This document shows, piece by piece, positions 52,601-61,372 of a DNA stretch of 64,000 bases. Source of the DNA: Bacteroidia bacterium (lineage in GTDB: Bacteria > Bacteroidota > Bacteroidia > J057 > JADKCL01); contig JACJYV010000006.1 of NCBI GenBank assembly GCA_020635905.1, positions 434,001-498,000 of the forward strand, in the 5' to 3' direction. A model generated the notes under the pieces. It did no database searches and was not told the DNA's origin. It saw only the letters and a list, made by a program, of their open reading frames with translations. The position numbers and the translations under genes are program-made. Every line of letters starts with the position of its first letter. Position 1 is the first letter of the stretch.

Positions 52601-54289
52601 TGAAACTTGAGTGCCTTTGAATTGCCCATGAATTGGCGCTTGCTTCCAGAGGCCCTTCCAACAGAATAAGGATTGAAACACGGCCACATTCTGACCCATG
52701 GCCAGCGCCTGCCAACTTCCAGAGGCCCTTCCAACAGAATAAGGATTGAAACAGTCCACAAAATCGCTGGTGGATATGGCAAAGATAACTTCCAGAGGCC
52801 CTTCCAACAGAATAAGGATTGAAACAGCTTGTACCTGCCATTCCCGTAATTTGAATCCCACTTCCAGAGGCCCTTCCAACAGAATAAGGATTGAAACTTC
52901 GAATCGTCGTCTATGCCGACGTACCGGGGAATTTTCTTCCAGAGGCCCTTCCAACAGAATAAGGATTGAAACTTGTAGGTGTAGGACTTCAAAAAGTCCA
53001 TGGGTTCCTTCCAGAGGCCCTTCCAACAGAATAAGGATTGAAACCAACTAAAGCGCCTTGTTAAAGGCCTCACTAATAACTTCCAGAGGCCCTTCCAACA
53101 GAATAAGGATTGAAACTGAGTACTTTTGAGGATTTTACAAGACGTTTGGAGGCTTCCAGAGGCCCTTCCAACAGAATAAGGATTGAAACTGGGGCCAGAA
53201 GGCCCGCAATGTGACGGAATCACCACTTCCAGAGGCCCTTCCAACAGAATAAGGATTGAAACTTCTATTTGTCCACCCTTTGCGGAATTTCTCATTTTCT
53301 TCCAGAGGCCCTTCCAACAGAATAAGGATTGAAACATCCGGCTGCCCTTTTTTGGGAATACCTGCCCAGCTCTTCCAGAGGCCCTTCCAACAGAATAAGG
53401 ATTGAAACTTTCGTGCCTCCGTAGCCATTCATAGGCGCGGGCAACTTCCAGAGGCCCTTCCAACAGAATAAGGATTGAAACTAATGCCTCTTCTTCCTAA
53501 ATTCAAAAAATAGTCTTCTTCCAGAGGCCCTTCCAACAGAATAAGGATTGAAACAAAACCCAGACTTTGCCTTTGTACCAAACTGATTGACTTCCAGAGG
53601 CCCTTCCAACAGAATAAGGATTGAAACGAATTAGTTCAGGTGGCAAGCAAACGGCGGATTCTGCTTCCAGAGGCCCTTCCAACAGAATAAGGATTGAAAC
53701 TTCCAACATCACTTACCAGGAATAATGGCAAAGACACTTCCAGAGGCCCTTCCAACAGAATAAGGATTGAAACTCGTGAAGGGTGTCCAGGTTGGCGCTG
53801 CTGAAGGCACCTTCCAGAGGCCCTTCCAACAGAATAAGGATTGAAACTTAGTAGGAGGTTCCCTTCTTCGTCTCCGAAGAGATCTTCCAGAGGCCCATCC
53901 AACAGAATAAGGATTGAAACCAAGAAGGCTATCACTGTGGCTATCGACCTTACCATCTTCCAGAGGCCCTTCCAACAGAATAAGGATTGAAACTCGATTA
54001 GCTTGTCCCAGGTGAGGTAGGCGTCCGTGCTTCCAGAGGCCCTTCCAACAGAATAAGGATTGAAACCGGCTCCTGGTACCGCCAAAACCTGAAACATTAT
54101 TTCACTTCCAGAGGCCCTTCCAACAGAATAAGGATTGAAACGGTCAAACAGACGGGATAAGGAATATCCTTAACCGTCTTCCAGAGGCCCTTCCAACAGA
54201 ATAAGGATTGAAACATGGTGGTGAAGGTGTCGAATGCACCCAGGGTGATATTCTTCCAGAGGCCCTTCCAACAGAATAAGGATTGAATA
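49641..54289 (+). CRISPR. Type I-B CRISPR array: 64 repeats of 37 bp, 63 spacers
   Basis: The repeat is 37 bp, starting CTTCCAGAGGCCCTTCCAAC and ending AGGATTGAAAC. I located 64 copies by hand, the first at 49641 and the last at 54253. Spacers are 35-38 bp. All but two copies appear identical: the copy at 53884 has CCCATCC for CCCTTCC, and the final copy ends GAATA in place of GAAAC. The final degenerate copy marks the leader-distal end. The ATTGAAAC end is the expected Cas6-generated 5' handle, so the array is read on the + strand with the cas genes. Repetitive ORFs across it (SNRIRIET, QSLFCWKGLWK, LILLEGPLE) are artefacts. Confidence 0.99.
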
Positions 54290-54720
54290 ATCCAAAATCG
54301 TGGGTTCATGGAGAATAACATTTTTACCTTCGGAGGAATTTCCACTTTTGAGGAAATTGGCTTGATCCCCCAACTCGAAAAAGGCGGGCATTTATTATTT
54401 TTATTGGACACTATGTACAAAACTGTAAACACTTGTGAGTAGCAATCAGGCAAAGTGATTTCCATTTCTTCATGTCATTCGAATTTGGTTAGAGAAAAAT
54501 AATGAGAGTCAAAAAAAGGGCACAAACAAATGGATTTGGTGGGTTTGGAAAGGAATAGGATGACCCCAGAGGGGTCACCTTATTCTGGCCTTTGGCCCGA
54601 AAATGGGTGGTCCGGGGAACCGTTATTCCTTACCAAATTCGGCATCAATCCCTTAAGTTGACGCCTGCGAATGCTATTAGTTTAAAGGATTCAAATCATT
54701 AACAAAACAATGTTAATAAA
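54290..54720. other. Spacer between CRISPR array and IS110 element
   Basis: No gene is seen. It holds a TGACCCC-AGA-GGGGTCA hairpin (54561-54577), a GGCCTTTGGCC palindrome near 54590, and a CCCTTAAGTTGACGCCT copy at 54650-54666 that is repeated exactly at 56118-56134. Confidence 0.6.
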
Positions 54721-54890
54721 TTTGAAGCTGTTAATTGTGGAAAAGGGAGCAGGCTTGCGTTCTAGGCTTCGAGCCTCAGCAAAGATTGACCTGCTCCCTC
54801 CACTTGAAAAACCCGATAAAAATCCATGAACCTATCACCATACATAGGTCTGGTTAACAAGTGGCCACAATCTTAAAAAAATAATTAAAC
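54721..54890 (+). ncRNA. Candidate bridge RNA of IS110 element
   Basis: In the non-coding DNA just before the recombinase, GGGAGCAGG (54745-54753) pairs exactly with CCTGCTCCC (54790-54798) and encloses a second hairpin AGGCT-TCG-AGCCT (54764-54776). There is no T-run, so it is not a simple terminator. IS110-family elements are known to encode a bridge RNA in this position, with internal loops that match donor and target DNA. This structure has the right place and size, but loop-target pairing was not verified. Confidence 0.42.
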
Positions 54891-54898
54891 GCTAAGTT

Positions 54899-55927
54899 AT
54901 GAAATTCAACAGTTTCGTAGGAATCGACATCTCAAAAGAGGTATTTGATTTGGTCGTTCGCAAAGAGGATGGCAGCAGTTCCCAACAACAATTTCCAAAC
55001 TCCATCCCGGGGATTCATCTATTCATTGAATGGATGGTCAAGGAAAACCTAACCCAGGAATCCACTTTGATTTGCATGGAACACACCGGCAACTACATTG
55101 ACAGGATTACCCGCCTGCTTAGTGGGGAAGGTTATTTCGCCTGGGTGGTTAGTCCGCTGGTGATCCATAAATTCTCTCCAGACATTCGCCGCCACAGCGA
55201 TGATCAGGACTCAGCAGAGCGCCTCTGTGAGTTTGCTGCCCGCTTCAGTGACCAGGCCAGGCGATTTGAGCCCGACTCGAAGGAAGAAGCCAAACTCCGT
55301 GCCCTTTCCCTGCTCAGGAAACAATTGGTCAAATCCCAGACCCAGTTCCTTAATCGGGAATTGTCCAACCTTGACCTTGCAGATCCTTCTGCCATGGGAG
55401 CAAAAGTTTACCGGGAGACAATTGAATTTTTCCAGAATCGAATTCAACTTGTGGAGGATGAAATTGAGGCTCTGATCAAAAGTTCAGCCCAATTAAGCTC
55501 CTGGCATACAATACTCAAATCCGTCCCAGGAATTGGGAAGGTTTGTGCAACCATGATCCTAATTCACACTTGTGGCTTTAAAAAGATAAAAGACTTCAAG
55601 AGTTTCGCCTCATTCATTGCTTCGGCCCCATTCAGCAAGGGATCGGGGAAGTACAAGGTGAGACCCAGAGTCTATAAAACAGGAAACAGAAAAGCAAAAT
55701 CGCTCCTATTCATGGGGGCAATGAGCCTCATCCATCCCGGACGCATATTCCATAATTGGTACATTTACCGAACGGAAGTTCAAAAAAAGCATCCTTTTTC
55801 GGTCCTGAATGAGATCATAAACGAGATCATCAAAATCGCTTTTACCCTCATCCAAAGGGGCGAAAAGTTCAACAAGGTGAAGTACCTGGAAGGGAAAAAT
55901 TCTGTTAAATTTTTGGGTTTATCATAA
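54899..55927 (+). CDS. IS110-family DEDD recombinase (transposase)
   Basis: This is a 342-residue enzyme of normal length. The N-terminal RuvC-like DEDD domain has Asp 10 (VGIDISKEVF), Glu 61 (ICMEHTGNY) and Asp 101/Asp 104 (SDDQDSAERL). A central coiled coil follows (residues about 150-200). The C-terminal Transposase_20 domain has SVPGIGKVCA and a candidate catalytic Ser near 249 in SAPFSKGSGKY. It is intact, so the element may be active. It catalyses RNA-guided recombination in characterised relatives. Confidence 0.95.
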   Translation: MKFNSFVGIDISKEVFDLVVRKEDGSSSQQQFPNSIPGIHLFIEWMVKENLTQESTLICMEHTGNYIDRITRLLSGEGYFAWVVSPLVIHKFSPDIRRHSDDQDSAERLCEFAARFSDQARRFEPDSKEEAKLRALSLLRKQLVKSQTQFLNRELSNLDLADPSAMGAKVYRETIEFFQNRIQLVEDEIEALIKSSAQLSSWHTILKSVPGIGKVCATMILIHTCGFKKIKDFKSFASFIASAPFSKGSGKYKVRPRVYKTGNRKAKSLLFMGAMSLIHPGRIFHNWYIYRTEVQKKHPFSVLNEIINEIIKIAFTLIQRGEKFNKVKYLEGKNSVKFLGLS

Positions 55928-56140
55928 AAATCTTTGCGTACCGAACGCTTTCGGTATTTGCTCCCTTCAACCCACGAAACGCGGAAAACAACTCCTTTGC
56001 GACCTCTGCGTTACCTAAAACCATAACCGATCGTGTGCATTCCTCTGCGGCCTTTGCCCCCTTCAACCCACGAAACGCGGAAAACAACTCCTTTGCGACC
56101 TCTGCGTGCCCCCTTAACCCTTAAGTTGACGCCTTTTGGA
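55928..56140. repeat. Two copies of the FSAFRGLKGA-type dispersed repeat
   Basis: TTTGCTCCCTTCAACCCACG or close variants followed by AACGCGGAAAACAACTCCTT occur twice here, near 55957 and 56057. They match the two copies at 16.3-16.5 kb. An ACCGAACGCTTTCGGTAT palindrome precedes the first, and the second ends in CCCTTAAGTTGACGCC. No gene is present. Confidence 0.85.
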
Positions 56141-56192
56141 GAGAATTGTTAATTGCTAATTGTTCTTTGTCAATTGCTAATCGATTCCTCCC

Positions 56193-56200
56193 TATCTTTG
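56193..56200 (+). promoter_or_regulatory. Promoter -7 element (TATCTTTG) next to ygiQ start
   Basis: TATCTTTG fits the Bacteroidota TAnnTTTG element exactly and ends 7 bp before the ATG at 56208, so the transcript would be leaderless or nearly so. TTTG near 56166 is a possible -33 element with slightly long spacing. Confidence 0.55.
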
Positions 56201-56207
56201 TAGTCAA

Positions 56208-58157
56208 ATGAAAGTGGAAACCCACCGTCCGATTACAGATTGGCTGCCCATCACGCGCAAGGAAATGGAAAAGCGCGGCTGGGAAGAATGCGATGTGGTG
56301 ATCATTTCGGGGGATGCCTACGTGGATCATCCTGCCTTTGGGGCGGCCGTAATTGGCCGCATCGTGGAAAATGAAGGCCTGCGGGTCGCCATTGTAGCCC
56401 AACCCAACTGGAAAGACGACCTGCGGGATTTCAAAAAATTTGGGGCACCCAAAATGTTCTTCGGGGTCACAGGCGGCTGCATGGACCCCATGGTCAACCA
56501 CTACACCGCCAACAAACGCAAGCGCTCCACCGACGCCTATACCCCGGGTGGGGAGGCCGGTTTCCGACCCGATTACGCCACCACGGTTTACACCCGCATC
56601 CTCAAGCAGCTCTATCCGGACGTGCCCGTGGTGATTGGAGGCATTGAAGCCTCGTTGCGGCGGGTCACCCACTACGATTACTGGCAAAACGGACTCAAGC
56701 CCACCATTCTGGAAGAATCGGGCGCCGACCTGCTGGTCTATGGCATGGGCGAACAACCCCTGCGGGAAATGCTGCGTCTGCTGGCCAAAGGGGTTCCTTT
56801 CTCCTCCCTCACCACCATTCCCCAGACGGCCATTCTGCGTCCCTTTCAGGAAGAGATTCCCAAAATCAAACTCTGGAAGGATGTTTCCCTCTCCTCCCAC
56901 GAGGAATGTCTGCAAAATAAACGCTCCTTCGCGGCCAATTTCAAGATCGTGGAGGTCGAATCCAATAAACTGAAGGCCCGCCGCATTCTGCAACGGGTGG
57001 GGCCCAAAATGCTGCTGGTCAATCCCCCCTACCCCACCATGACCGAGCACGAGATGGATGCCTCCTTCGACCTGCCCTACACCCGCCTACCTCACCCCAA
57101 ATATGCCGAGCGCGGGGTGATTCCGGCCTTTGAGATGATCAAATTTTCGGTGAATATGCACCGCGGCTGTTTTGGGGGATGCTCATTCTGCACCATTTCG
57201 GCCCACCAGGGCAAGTTTATCGCTTCCCGCTCAGAGGAATCCATCCTCAAAGAGGTGGAAAAAGTGACCCAAATGCCCGATTTCAAGGGCTATATCAGCG
57301 ATCTGGGCGGCCCGTCGGCCAATATGTACAAGCTGAAGGGCAAGGACGAGGAGATTTGCAAAAAATGTCAGACCCCCAGCTGCATTCACCCGGTCATCTG
57401 CGACAACCTGGATACCAGTCACCGCGCCATGATCGACCTGTATAAAAAGGTGAATGAGATTCCCGCAGTGAAAAAGGCCTTTGTAGGCAGCGGCATCCGC
57501 TACGACCTGCTCACCCCCTCTTATAATAAGAAGGGCGACGACACCCTCGATGAGTACATGGAGCAGGTGCTGCGGCACCACGTGTCCGGCCGCCTCAAGG
57601 TGGCGCCCGAGCATACTTCAGACGAAGTGCTGAAGATCATGCGCAAGCCGTCTTTCAAGCATTTTCATGCTTTCAAAAAGAAATTCGACCAGATCGACAA
57701 AAAATTTGGTCTCAACCAAAGTCTGGTCCCTTATTTCATATCCAGTCACCCGGGTTCCCGGGCCGAGGACATGGCCAATCTGGCGGTGGAAACCAAAGAC
57801 ATGGGCTTTCACCTCGAGCAGGTGCAAGGATTTACCCCCACCCCCATGACCGTGGCCACCATCATTTACTATACAGGATTGCACCCTTACACTTTGCAGC
57901 CCGTTTATACTGCCAAAACCAAGGATGAGCGCGACAATCAGCACCGCTTTTTCTTCTGGTACAAACCTGAAAACAAGGATTGGATTCGCAAGACCCTGGC
58001 CAAAGCCGGCCGGGAAGATCTGGCAGATGCCCTGCTGCAACCCAAAGGTCCGGTGAAAAAGGAAGCCCCCAAGGGAAGCAATTTTGTGGATCGCAAGAAA
58101 GCCAAAGGCAAAAAAGCCAACCGCAAAAGCGGCAGCCGCACGGTGGGAAAACGTTAA
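56208..58157 (+). CDS. ygiQ: YgiQ-family radical SAM protein
   Basis: This is a 649-residue protein. It opens with the YgiQ N-terminal domain (PITRKEMEKRGWEECDVVI, DAYVDHPAFGAAVIGRI). The radical-SAM iron-sulfur motif is Cys 321, 325 and 328 (HRGCFGGCSFCTISAHQGK). The YgiQ-specific second Cys-rich segment (CKKCQTPSCIHPVIC) follows, and then a Lys/Arg-rich tail. The reaction is not established for the family. Length is as expected. The next gene starts a few bases after the stop, so it may be read through, though the functions are not obviously linked. Confidence 0.96.
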   Translation: MKVETHRPITDWLPITRKEMEKRGWEECDVVIISGDAYVDHPAFGAAVIGRIVENEGLRVAIVAQPNWKDDLRDFKKFGAPKMFFGVTGGCMDPMVNHYTANKRKRSTDAYTPGGEAGFRPDYATTVYTRILKQLYPDVPVVIGGIEASLRRVTHYDYWQNGLKPTILEESGADLLVYGMGEQPLREMLRLLAKGVPFSSLTTIPQTAILRPFQEEIPKIKLWKDVSLSSHEECLQNKRSFAANFKIVEVESNKLKARRILQRVGPKMLLVNPPYPTMTEHEMDASFDLPYTRLPHPKYAERGVIPAFEMIKFSVNMHRGCFGGCSFCTISAHQGKFIASRSEESILKEVEKVTQMPDFKGYISDLGGPSANMYKLKGKDEEICKKCQTPSCIHPVICDNLDTSHRAMIDLYKKVNEIPAVKKAFVGSGIRYDLLTPSYNKKGDDTLDEYMEQVLRHHVSGRLKVAPEHTSDEVLKIMRKPSFKHFHAFKKKFDQIDKKFGLNQSLVPYFISSHPGSRAEDMANLAVETKDMGFHLEQVQGFTPTPMTVATIIYYTGLHPYTLQPVYTAKTKDERDNQHRFFFWYKPENKDWIRKTLAKAGREDLADALLQPKGPVKKEAPKGSNFVDRKKAKGKKANRKSGSRTVGKR

Positions 58158-58163
58158 TTGAGG

Positions 58164-59741
58164 ATGATCATGAACCTTCAGCAATTTTCCAGGGCCCTCT
58201 TCAGTTTCGCCCTGCTGACCCTTATTTTTTTCAGCGTACGGGCCCAGAAGCCGGTCATTTCCACCACCTTTGGCAAGGTGCGGGGTCAGTTCATCGAAAA
58301 TACGGGGGTCTATCGTTTTGCGGATGTACCCTTTGCGCGGGCGCCCCAGGGCGACCTGCGCTGGATGCCTCCCCAGGCACCTGTGCCCTGGGATACGGTG
58401 TACGACGCCACCGAATTTGGCAATGCGGCGGTGCAGTACGCCCGCTTCTCCAAAGATACCCGCAAGACGCCCACTCCCCACAGCGAGGATTGTCTGCGGC
58501 TCAATCTCTGGGCTCCCGACACGGTGGCAGGCGCCAAAAAAGCCGTGCTGGTCTATGTGCATGGCGGGGCCTGGATCCTGGGCTCTGGCCGCTCCTACTG
58601 GTCCAACGGAGCCGAATTTGCCAAAAACGGGGACATCATCTTCGTCAATCTGCAATACCGTCTGGGGCCGCTGGGCTGGCTCGATCTGGAGGATTTTGGG
58701 GGAGCAGAATATGCCAACAGCAAAAATCTGGGTCTGCTGGATCTGGTCAAAGGACTGGAATGGGTGCGGGATAATATCGCCCAATTTGGCGGCGACCCCA
58801 ATAATGTGACCCTGATGGGGCAATCTGCGGGGAGCGGCAATGTGATGGCCCTGGCCCTCATGCCCGAGGCCCTTGGCCTCTTTCACAAGCTCATCGCCGA
58901 AAGTGGCACCTACGGATTTTCGCCTACGCCTGCGGAGGCAAAGCATGTGGCAGAGGATTTCATCCGCCTGTCAGGGGCCCAGACCATGGAAGACCTGAAA
59001 AAGCTGTCTGAAGACGAGATTGTGGCGCTTTACAAAGAAGTGGCCAAGGCCAATAAGAAAAGTTCGGGGGTGTTTTTCGGACCCATTTATGACGGTGGGT
59101 TACTCCCTTCCGATCCTTATGCCCAAATCGAGGCAGGCCAGATGGCGCCTGTGCCGCTGCTGAACGGCACCACCGAGGACGAAATCAATATGTGGGTGGA
59201 GCTGATCCCGGTGCTGCGCAAAATTCCGGGCATTGCGGGCCGCCTGATCGTGAAACAACTGGGCAGTGACTGGGGCGACCTGGCTCCCCTGCGCAAACTG
59301 ATCCGGGAAGAAAATCCGGATTTCAAGAAGGTATTTGTGCTGTCGCGGCTGGTTACCCTCATGATCTTCCGTGAGCCCCACCAGCGGGTGAGCCAGGCCT
59401 GGCTGAAACATGAGCCTGTGTATTCCTTTCGCTTCGACTGGCCTTCCCCCAATTCCGACCTGAAGGCGTACCATGCCATGGAATTGCCCTTCATTTTCAA
59501 CCACCGCGACCACACAGCCATTGTGGGCGAAAATCCCCCCGGCCAGCTTTTTGATGCCCTGCATTATGCCTGGATTCAGTTTGCCAAAACCGGCAATCCC
59601 AACCACGACAAACTGGGCGTGACCTGGCCCCAGTACAGCCCCGATCAGGAGGAAACCCTCATTTTTGATGAAGTGATGAGGGTGGAAAACCAGCCTGAGA
59701 AGGCAGATCTGGACGAATGGAACCGGGTGCGGGTGAAGTAG
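58164..59741 (+). CDS. Type B carboxylesterase, secreted
   Basis: This protein of about 525 residues has a signal peptide (FALLTLIFFSVRAQ) and an alpha/beta hydrolase fold. The oxyanion HGGAW segment (VYVHGGAWILGSG) and nucleophile Ser 221 in GQSAGSG are clear; SEDCLRLNLWAP is a family signature, and a catalytic His is expected in the C-terminal third (MELPFIFNHRDH region). It hydrolyses carboxylic esters in the periplasm or outside the cell; the substrate is unknown. ATG 58164 or 58170 is preferred to the TTG directly after the ygiQ stop. Confidence 0.93.
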   Translation: MIMNLQQFSRALFSFALLTLIFFSVRAQKPVISTTFGKVRGQFIENTGVYRFADVPFARAPQGDLRWMPPQAPVPWDTVYDATEFGNAAVQYARFSKDTRKTPTPHSEDCLRLNLWAPDTVAGAKKAVLVYVHGGAWILGSGRSYWSNGAEFAKNGDIIFVNLQYRLGPLGWLDLEDFGGAEYANSKNLGLLDLVKGLEWVRDNIAQFGGDPNNVTLMGQSAGSGNVMALALMPEALGLFHKLIAESGTYGFSPTPAEAKHVAEDFIRLSGAQTMEDLKKLSEDEIVALYKEVAKANKKSSGVFFGPIYDGGLLPSDPYAQIEAGQMAPVPLLNGTTEDEINMWVELIPVLRKIPGIAGRLIVKQLGSDWGDLAPLRKLIREENPDFKKVFVLSRLVTLMIFREPHQRVSQAWLKHEPVYSFRFDWPSPNSDLKAYHAMELPFIFNHRDHTAIVGENPPGQLFDALHYAWIQFAKTGNPNHDKLGVTWPQYSPDQEETLIFDEVMRVENQPEKADLDEWNRVRVK

Positions 59742-60083
59742 GACAGCATTTTCCAGCCCGTGTGGATGGTGCATAATGCGACCGCGCAGGGGTCGTGGGA
59801 CTACATACCCGTTCCACGGGCTACAATAATGTGACCGCCCTGCGGTCTGATTCGCGCCTGTTCCACGGAACAGGGTTTTGGACATTTACAGCTCAACAAC
59901 TCTTGATTCTTCCAATCTCTGCGTTGGACCTGGCTCAATAGACAATTGGCAAATAACAAAGATCAATTAACAAACTGCGCTTTCTTCACCTGCGGCGGCC
60001 TTGATCTCATTTGATTTCAGAGGCTCCCTTAATTCTGAAAAATTAATTTTCAATTTTCGTAGGTTTTTGCTTACTTATAGGAA
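59742..60083. repeat. Intergenic dispersed repeats, including copy B of the GCGCTTTCTTCACCTGCG family
   Basis: 59770-59850 is a GACCGC...GGTC hairpin unit with GGCTACAATAAT, also found at 25269-25362. 59914-60030 is copy B of the repeat at 31908-32025. No gene is seen. Confidence 0.75.
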
Positions 60084-60824
60084 ATGGTATTCCTCATCGA
60101 CCGTATTCCCTTGCCAGGCATCAGCGAGCCGGTAAGTTCCTTTTCTCACTATCTGGTGATCCCGGTTTTCGTGGTTTTATTTGTGTTTTTGCTGCGCAAG
60201 GCCTGGGGCAAAACTCCCATTGTGTATCACATTCTGTTTGGGATTGCGGCCGTATTTGTGCTCAGCATGTCGGGCACTTTTCATTTGCTGGAAAAAGGAG
60301 GTTTTGCCAAAGCCATTTTTCAGCGACTCGACCACGCCGGAATTTTCCTTTTGATTGCGGCCAGCTTTTTTCCCGTACACGGAATTTTATTCAAAGGGGT
60401 GAAACGCTGGGGAATTTTGGTGCTGATGGGCACGGCCGCGGTTGCGGGGGTTATTCTCAAAGTGCTCTATTTCGATGATTTTTCCAACCTGATGGACCTG
60501 GTGGTTTATCTCGGCTACGGCTGGCTGGGATTGATCTCAGGGGTGATGCTGGTGCGTAAATTCAAACTGAAATTTATTTTCTGGTTGCTGATTGAGGCGG
60601 CTTGCTACTCGGTGGGTGCGGTGCTCGATTTTGCCGAATGGCCCACCCTTTGGACCGGGGTGATCTCGGGTCACGAGATTTTTCACCTCTTCGTCGGGGC
60701 GGGCATCATCTGCCACTGGCGCTTTATCTGGTCCTTCGCTGATTTCAAACCGGGCATTGTCAATGAGCAGAGAGCAATGAACAATGAACAATTGGGTGAA
60801 GTGGTTGTAGTGAGGGGAATGTGA
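60084..60824 (+). CDS. Hemolysin III/PAQR-family membrane protein
   Basis: This 246-residue protein has about seven hydrophobic segments. It carries the family's conserved polar set: Ser/His in SMSGTFHLL (His 67), Asp 83 in RLDHAGIFLL, and HEIFH near 197-201. These form the metal site in HlyIII/PAQR proteins, whose bacterial members are thought to be membrane-lipid-related hydrolases or receptors. The C-terminal 20 residues are polar and unusual (NEQRAMNNEQL), and the DNA there resembles a short intergenic repeat, so the end may have been extended by a repeat insertion. Confidence 0.88.
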   Translation: MVFLIDRIPLPGISEPVSSFSHYLVIPVFVVLFVFLLRKAWGKTPIVYHILFGIAAVFVLSMSGTFHLLEKGGFAKAIFQRLDHAGIFLLIAASFFPVHGILFKGVKRWGILVLMGTAAVAGVILKVLYFDDFSNLMDLVVYLGYGWLGLISGVMLVRKFKLKFIFWLLIEAACYSVGAVLDFAEWPTLWTGVISGHEIFHLFVGAGIICHWRFIWSFADFKPGIVNEQRAMNNEQLGEVVVVRGM

Positions 60825-61372
60825 TGGGATTTTTTTTGCAAGGCATGCCCTGCCTCTAACCAAAAGAAAATTGCCGAAAATTCCTGGTTACTCCCCTCTA
60901 AGGACTAAATCAATCCAGAGGATTGAAGCCGCGAAGCGAGGGTATTTTTGGGCGAAGCCAACCAGGGTGGGGTGGCCTTGCCAAATCGACCATGGGGAGA
61001 TTCATGAGCGCCTTTGAAATAAGCAAACCGAATAAAACCAGGGGGCGGCCTTGAGCGATGGGTCCCGGATAGCTATCGGGAGGGCGGCTGGTGGGCTTGT
61101 GCGACGGGTCAGAGGTGTGAGGGGGCAGGGTTTAGGTTTTGGCGCTTTTTGCTTCTTTTTCTAACAAATCGACCAATGGGAGATTCACGAGTGCCTTTGA
61201 AACTAACAAACTTACGAGTAAAGAAGGCCCGCCCGGCCAGGGCACCCCAAAAACTAACCACCAAATTTAAATTTTGCGACAACTTGTTGTCGCTTACGAC
61301 GCCCTAAGCGCCTAAAGACTCCCTTCTAACGACTCATCTCTGAAATCTAAAATCTAACCCTCTGACATCTCC
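60825..61372. repeat. Intergenic region with a duplicated 55-bp segment and palindromes
   Basis: AAATCGACCATGGGGAGATT at about 60979 and AAATCGACCAATGGGAGATT at about 61165 begin two related segments of about 55 bp ending in AATAAA/GTAAA. The palindromes TCCCGGATAGCTATCGGGA (61063-61081) and GCGACAACTTGTTGTCGC (61276-61293) are also present. No gene is seen. Confidence 0.75.

Larger units (their letters stand above)
54650..56134. mobile_element. IS110-family insertion element (approximate limits)
   Basis: The element is defined by one IS110-type recombinase gene with about 230 bp of non-coding DNA on each side. IS110 elements lack ordinary terminal inverted repeats, so the ends cannot be fixed by eye. 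The limits given are two identical 17-bp copies of CCCTTAAGTTGACGCCT. Because related sequences occur elsewhere (24950, 16384, 16545), they belong to a dispersed repeat and may mark the target, not the element's own ends. Confidence 0.5.

Noticed and set aside
52680..52715. Spacer ending GGCCAGCGCCTGCCAA shares 16 nt with the glycosyltransferase gene near 17700
   Set aside because: Only the last 16 of 36 nt match and the rest differs. With 63 spacers and 64 kb on two strands, one such match is not surprising, so self-targeting is not supported.
52543..53463. 306-residue and other frames inside the CRISPR array
   Set aside because: They are translations of the 37-bp repeat and spacers (QSLFCWKGLWK, SNRIRIET) and cannot be real proteins.
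54097..54465. 122-residue minus-strand frame at the distal end of the array
   Set aside because: About half is repeat translation; the unique part has no recognisable domain.
57618..58946. 442-residue minus-strand frame across ygiQ and the esterase gene
   Set aside because: It spans two well-supported genes on the other strand and has no domain.
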